From Tannerellaceae bacterium (GTDB lineage Bacteria; Bacteroidota; Bacteroidia; Bacteroidales; Tannerellaceae), in NCBI GenBank assembly GCA_031264865.1, contig JAISDJ010000105.1:1-49190 (forward strand): a stretch of DNA of 49,190 bases, in the 5' to 3' direction. The notes beneath the pieces are model-generated. The model saw only the letters and a program-made list of their open reading frames with translations. It searched no databases and was not told the DNA's origin. Shown here piece by piece: positions 45,529-49,190 of the stretch. The position numbers and the translations under genes are program-made. How positions within the stretch are numbered: position 1 is the stretch's first letter; every line of letters starts with the position of its first letter.

Positions 45529-46554
45529 TTACGAATCCGCAGGATAAACAATTCCTAACTGGCGACGGATTTCATCTGTTATTTCTAATGTAGCAAGTGA
45601 ATTTTCATGTGAATTAATAGCTGATTCTCGTTTGCCGGACAGGATAAGATGTATAAACTCAGCCACCTCATAATAATATTCATCTTTACCGGTAGCAGCG
45701 CTTATGTCTTCCGTTGCCGATTGGGCGCTCTTACCGGAAGCAGCCTGTAAACGAGACGTAAAGACAACATTTCCGATATGATTTATACGGTCTAACGTTA
45801 TGTTCCCATCTTCACCCTGTATTTCTGTTGATAAAGTAGAATTGGCTATTTTAGAATAAAGTACCGTTGCATTCATGCCGTCGTAAACAAAATTTACAGC
45901 GCCCTGGCCGTCTACACCGGAAGAAAGAACAATGCCCGAAGCATCCATCTTTTTTGGACGGCCAAATAATACAACCATTGGATAAATGGTATAAACACCT
46001 ATATCCATTATTGCCCCATTTGAATATTCCGGCTTGAAAGCATTTAATACGATTCCTTCTTTAAATTTGTCATAACGAGAAGAATACTGGCAGTAACAAG
46101 CAAAATAACGGCGTACGACTCCTACCTTTTTTAGATTTTCTCTCACAGCCATAAAATTTGGTGTTAATATCGGTTTCATTGCCTCCATTAAAGTTACATG
46201 ATACTTTTGTGAAGCGGCTATCATTTCCTTTGCTTCTTTTGCATTAGAAGCCAAGGGCTTTTCGCAAAGAACATGTTTACCATATTGCATACATAAGATA
46301 CTTTGTGAAGCATGTAAAAAGTTAGGCGAAGCAATATAAACAGCATCTATCAACGTACTTTTAGCCATTTTTTCCAGAGAAGTAAACGTATAGGGTATTT
46401 GATGTTTAGCGGCAAAAACGTCAGCCGTTTCTTGTGTACGAGAGTAGATGGCTACTAGTTCAAAACGTTCATCTTGCCGGGCTCCGGCAATTACCCAATC
46501 CGTAATAAAGTTCGTCCCGATAATCCCAAAGCGTATTTTTTTCATTTCCTCCAT
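45529..46554 (-). CDS. Gfo/Idh/MocA-family oxidoreductase
   Basis: A 341-residue NAD(P)-dependent dehydrogenase. The N-terminal Rossmann motif is RFGIIGTNFITDW, and the family catalytic motif EKPLA is seen in HVLCEKPLASNAKEA. The C-terminal substrate domain includes YSNGAIMDIGVYTIYP. Members oxidise or reduce sugars or sugar derivatives; the substrate is unknown. The ATG at 46545 is an alternative start. It ends the minus-strand cluster pepT-gcvT-comB, 3 bp after comB. Confidence 0.88.
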   Translation of the reverse strand: MEEMKKIRFGIIGTNFITDWVIAGARQDERFELVAIYSRTQETADVFAAKHQIPYTFTSLEKMAKSTLIDAVYIASPNFLHASQSILCMQYGKHVLCEKPLASNAKEAKEMIAASQKYHVTLMEAMKPILTPNFMAVRENLKKVGVVRRYFACYCQYSSRYDKFKEGIVLNAFKPEYSNGAIMDIGVYTIYPMVVLFGRPKKMDASGIVLSSGVDGQGAVNFVYDGMNATVLYSKIANSTLSTEIQGEDGNITLDRINHIGNVVFTSRLQAASGKSAQSATEDISAATGKDEYYYEVAEFIHLILSGKRESAINSHENSLATLEITDEIRRQLGIVYPADS

Positions 46555-46557
46555 TTT

Positions 46558-47274
46558 TTAATTACGCAAAATCAGTGTCTCATTTTCTATATGAAGCTCA
46601 GGAACAGCCGGTGCGATATGTAAGGTTAAGCAATAGTCTACCGATCCTTCCAGGTTATTAGCTTTCAGGCGAGGCAGATGATCTGTTTGTTCCATATAGC
46701 TTTTCAGATTCTGTTTATGGGTATTCCACATATCACGGGCTATTACTGCAGCATCGCTTGCTGTTTGATACCGGCCTGTTTCAACTAAGACTTCTGTTAA
46801 TGCACCACCATATAACGTATCTTCTATATTTACTTTATCTTCCCAGCCCGAAGCAAGTATTATTACATTCCGCTGATATGTCAGGCAATAATCAGCTATT
46901 GCCTGCAAATTAACAAATCCGCCTATAACAACCCGGAAAGCTTCTTTGGCAATCGTAATTGCTTTTGTTCCGTTGGTCGTAGTGAAAACAATATCTTTTC
47001 CTTTTACTTTTTCCGGTGTATAATCAAATGGAGAATTGCCGAAATCAGCAAAATCACAACGTTTTACATTCCGTTCGGCACCAACCAACCAGCCCTCTTT
47101 CTTATACGCTTTAGCTTCTTCTATTGTAGCGACCGGACGAATACTACGAACCCCATTATAAAATGCTGTTACAATTGTAGTAGTAGCGCGAAATACATCG
47201 GCTACTACTACAATACTTTCAGGGTCATGATACATCGGGTATAAGGCCGGTGAAAAACAAACGTCTATTTTCAT
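46558..47274 (-). CDS. comB: 2-phosphosulfolactate phosphatase (ComB) homologue
   Basis: A 238-residue homologue of ComB, which dephosphorylates 2-phospho-3-sulfolactate. Family motifs are [28 protein letters not shown] and TTTNGTKAI. In methanogens it is part of coenzyme M synthesis; Bacteroidales lack that cofactor, so the substrate here is uncertain and the name reflects homology only. Its start overlaps the gcvT stop by 4 bp (ATGA), indicating coupling. Stop TAA. Confidence 0.85.
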   Translation of the reverse strand: MKIDVCFSPALYPMYHDPESIVVVADVFRATTTIVTAFYNGVRSIRPVATIEEAKAYKKEGWLVGAERNVKRCDFADFGNSPFDYTPEKVKGKDIVFTTTNGTKAITIAKEAFRVVIGGFVNLQAIADYCLTYQRNVIILASGWEDKVNIEDTLYGGALTEVLVETGRYQTASDAAVIARDMWNTHKQNLKSYMEQTDHLPRLKANNLEGSVDYCLTLHIAPAVPELHIENETLILRN

Positions 47275-48356
47275 TTCCTAAAGGGTCCTTTTATCACTTC
47301 AGCTTTCAACTCTTTGTTACGAACTTTGATAAAAAAGACTGTTCCTACCTTAGCATATTCCGGTTTTACATATCCCATTCCTATCCCCTTTTTTAGGTAA
47401 GGAGACATTGTTCCCGAGGTTACTGTTCCGATAATATTCCCGTCTTTATCTGCTATTTCATAGCCATGGCGCGGGATACCTTTATCTATCATTTCAAAAG
47501 GAATAAGCTTGCGGGTAACTCCTTCTTTTTTCTGATGTTCCAGTTCCATGCGATTGGTGAAGTTCTTGCCATCTGTAAATTTGGTAATCCAGCCCAAACC
47601 TGCTTCTATCGGCGAGGTTGTATCATCCAAATCATTTCCGTAAAGGCAGAAACCCATTTCTAAACGAAGCGTATCGCGTGCACCTAAGCCGATCGGTTTT
47701 ATGCCTTCTGATTTACCTGCTTCGAAGATAGCATTCCATATTGTCATCGCATCACTGGGATAGAAATATAATTCAAAACCACCGGCACCGGTGTAACCTG
47801 TATTTGATATAATTACATTTTTACACCCTGCAAATTCACCCGTTGCAAATGAGTAGTAAGGTATAGAAGATAAGTCGACCGGAGTAAGGCGTTGAAGAAC
47901 CTCTTTCGCTTTTGGGCCTTGTACAGCTAATTGAGCTATATGATCCGACGAATTTTCCAATTCGGCGCCCACCGTATTGTGGTTTACACACCAATCCCAG
48001 TCTTTTTGAATATTTCCGGCATTCACAACCAACAGATATTTCTCAGGTTCGTAGTAATACACAAGGAAATCGTCCACGATACCGCCTTTGTCATTGGGGA
48101 AGCAAGTATACTGCGCTTTTCCTATAGTAAGCGCTGATACATCATTCGATGTAATATATTGAAGAAACTCCAATGCTTTCGGGCCTTTTACCCAAAACTC
48201 TCCCATATGGGATACATCAAATACTCCCACTCCTTTACACACTGTCAAGTGTTCATCAATAATACCGGAATATTCGATAGGCATATTATATCCGGCAAAC
48301 TCATGCATTTTAGCGCCTAAAGCAATGTGTACATCCGTAAATGGCGTCTTCTTCAT
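47271..48356 (-). CDS. gcvT: Glycine cleavage system aminomethyltransferase (T protein)
   Basis: A 361-residue enzyme that moves the aminomethyl group from lipoylated H protein to tetrahydrofolate, releasing ammonia. GcvT features include [40 protein letters not shown] and [20 protein letters not shown]. No gcvP or gcvH is in the window. It overlaps comB by 4 bp and is 12 bp downstream of pepT. Threonine aldolase upstream in the window makes glycine, its substrate source by inference. Confidence 0.95.
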   Translation of the reverse strand: MKKTPFTDVHIALGAKMHEFAGYNMPIEYSGIIDEHLTVCKGVGVFDVSHMGEFWVKGPKALEFLQYITSNDVSALTIGKAQYTCFPNDKGGIVDDFLVYYYEPEKYLLVVNAGNIQKDWDWCVNHNTVGAELENSSDHIAQLAVQGPKAKEVLQRLTPVDLSSIPYYSFATGEFAGCKNVIISNTGYTGAGGFELYFYPSDAMTIWNAIFEAGKSEGIKPIGLGARDTLRLEMGFCLYGNDLDDTTSPIEAGLGWITKFTDGKNFTNRMELEHQKKEGVTRKLIPFEMIDKGIPRHGYEIADKDGNIIGTVTSGTMSPYLKKGIGMGYVKPEYAKVGTVFFIKVRNKELKAEVIKGPFRK

Positions 48357-48368
48357 GTTGTTTTTTGT

Positions 48369-49190
48369 TTAAGATTTCTTTGTTAGTAATTCTATTAGTT
48401 GAATGATTGTTTCCATACTTTTTTCAAGCGACTGCACCGGAAGAAATTCATACCGCCCGTGAAAATTCAGGCCCCCGGCAAAGATATTCGGGCAGGGCAG
48501 CCCCATAAAAGAGAGGCGCGCACCGTCTGTTCCGCCGCGGATGGGCTTGACGATTGGCTGTACCCCCGCCGCTTCCATCGCGTTGAGTGCCAGATCAATG
48601 ATATGCTTCTTCGGCTCTACCATTTCGCGCATATTATAATACTGGTCGCGCATGTCTAATTGCGTGCTGCCGGGATGCCTTTCGTTCATCAACCGGGTAA
48701 GCGACTGGAGCATTTGTTTTTTCTGTTCGAACAACTGACGGTCGTGGTCGCGTATAATATAATGTAGGGACGCTTCCTCTACCGTGCCGCTCATCTGGGT
48801 GAGATGAAAGAAGCCTTCATAGCCTTCCGTGTACTCCGGGCGTTTGATTACCGGCAGCCACGAGGCAAACTCAATAGCCAGCAGCGAAGCATTGACCATC
48901 TTGTCTTTGGCCGTTCCCGGATGCACATTCAGGCCTTTAAAGCTTACTTTCGCGGCGGCGGCATTGAAGTTCTCATATTCCAGTTCGCCTATTTGCCCGC
49001 CGTCAATCGTATAGCCCCATTCGCAACCGAATTTTTCCACGTCGAAATGATCGGCCCCCTGCCCTATTTCCTCATCGGGGGTGAAGGCGATCCGTATTTT
49101 CCCATGCTCCGCTTCCGGATGTTCTAAAAAATACTGCATGGCCGATATAATAGCGGATACCCCGCCTTTGTCGTCCGCACCAAGCAAAGT
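48369..49190 (-). CDS. pepT: Peptidase T (tripeptidase), 5' end outside the window
   Basis: The frame is open to the last base, so the N-terminal part with its first zinc ligands lies outside. The visible 273 residues include [13 protein letters not shown] (bridging Asp), [14 protein letters not shown] (catalytic and zinc Glu), [28 protein letters not shown] and [14 protein letters not shown], all diagnostic for PepT, a zinc aminotripeptidase of the cytoplasm. From about 48425 on it is clearly GC-richer than its neighbours (73 of 120 bases are G or C in 48481-48600, against 20 of 60 at 47281-47340). A recombined segment is possible. Confidence 0.95.
   Translation of the reverse strand, partial: TLLGADDKGGVSAIISAMQYFLEHPEAEHGKIRIAFTPDEEIGQGADHFDVEKFGCEWGYTIDGGQIGELEYENFNAAAAKVSFKGLNVHPGTAKDKMVNASLLAIEFASWLPVIKRPEYTEGYEGFFHLTQMSGTVEEASLHYIIRDHDRQLFEQKKQMLQSLTRLMNERHPGSTQLDMRDQYYNMREMVEPKKHIIDLALNAMEAAGVQPIVKPIRGGTDGARLSFMGLPCPNIFAGGLNFHGRYEFLPVQSLEKSMETIIQLIELLTKKS

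Overview
The window looks like chromosomal DNA from a member of the order Bacteroidales. Evidence is the TAnnTTTG promoter elements (Bacteroidota housekeeping -7 box), a SusC/SusD pair with FecR anti-sigma and ECF sigma factors, outer-membrane families typical of the phylum (DUF5686, DUF5916, dual-membrane anti-sigma), and an efflux operon laid out like Porphyromonas gingivalis xepCAB-PG0541. Placement near Porphyromonadaceae/Tannerellaceae is an inference from gene content. By eye the DNA is AT-rich (about 40% GC), except for a GC-rich right edge. I found no rRNA, tRNA, CRISPR array, intact insertion sequence or prophage.

Layout. 1-5243: 3' end of an SH3-like gene, a cytidylate-kinase-like gene broken by an in-frame TAG, an HTH regulator, and an ECF sigma / dual-membrane anti-sigma / serpin cluster. 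5257-9956: ABC-ATPase divergent from prmA, a three-gene YtxH/holin-like envelope cluster, a tiny lipoprotein ORF and gap. 9978-11827: a HAD phosphatase and a small secreted protein, each behind the same Crp/Fnr-type box at the same spacing, next to a Crp-family regulator. 11975-14423: miaA, kdsA (again interrupted by an in-frame TAG) and a second Crp-family gene. 14576-22384: DUF5686 barrel, DUF1460 amidase-like lipoprotein, uvrB, pspC and DUF5916 barrel. 22479-26072: LarA homologue facing glycerate kinase and threonine aldolase. 26112-27229: relic of a decayed SusC/SusD pair in AT-rich DNA. 27230-35938: a fucose-directed polysaccharide utilisation locus (ECF sigma, GH29 fucosidase, FecR, STN-containing SusC, SusD) with a five-copy 22-bp repeat array between sigma gene and fucosidase. 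35939-43688: xepCAB-like RND efflux operon ending in a response regulator without its phosphoacceptor Asp. 43797-45515: rplY, pth and an S4-domain protein. 45529-49190 (minus): pepT (partial), gcvT, comB-like and a Gfo/Idh/MocA oxidoreductase.

How genes work together. The PUL should sense a fucosylated glycan at SusCD, pass the signal through the STN domain to FecR and release the ECF sigma factor. The upstream sigma/anti-sigma pair resembles the Das/Dma systems of Bacteroides thetaiotaomicron and probably controls envelope output, with a surface serpin alongside. The two Crp/Fnr boxes suggest a small local regulon. Two otherwise intact genes, one of them normally essential for lipopolysaccharide, carry in-frame TAG codons; TAG ends only 2 of about 45 genes here. 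That fits recent nonsense mutation, sequence error or amber readthrough, and the sequence alone cannot decide.
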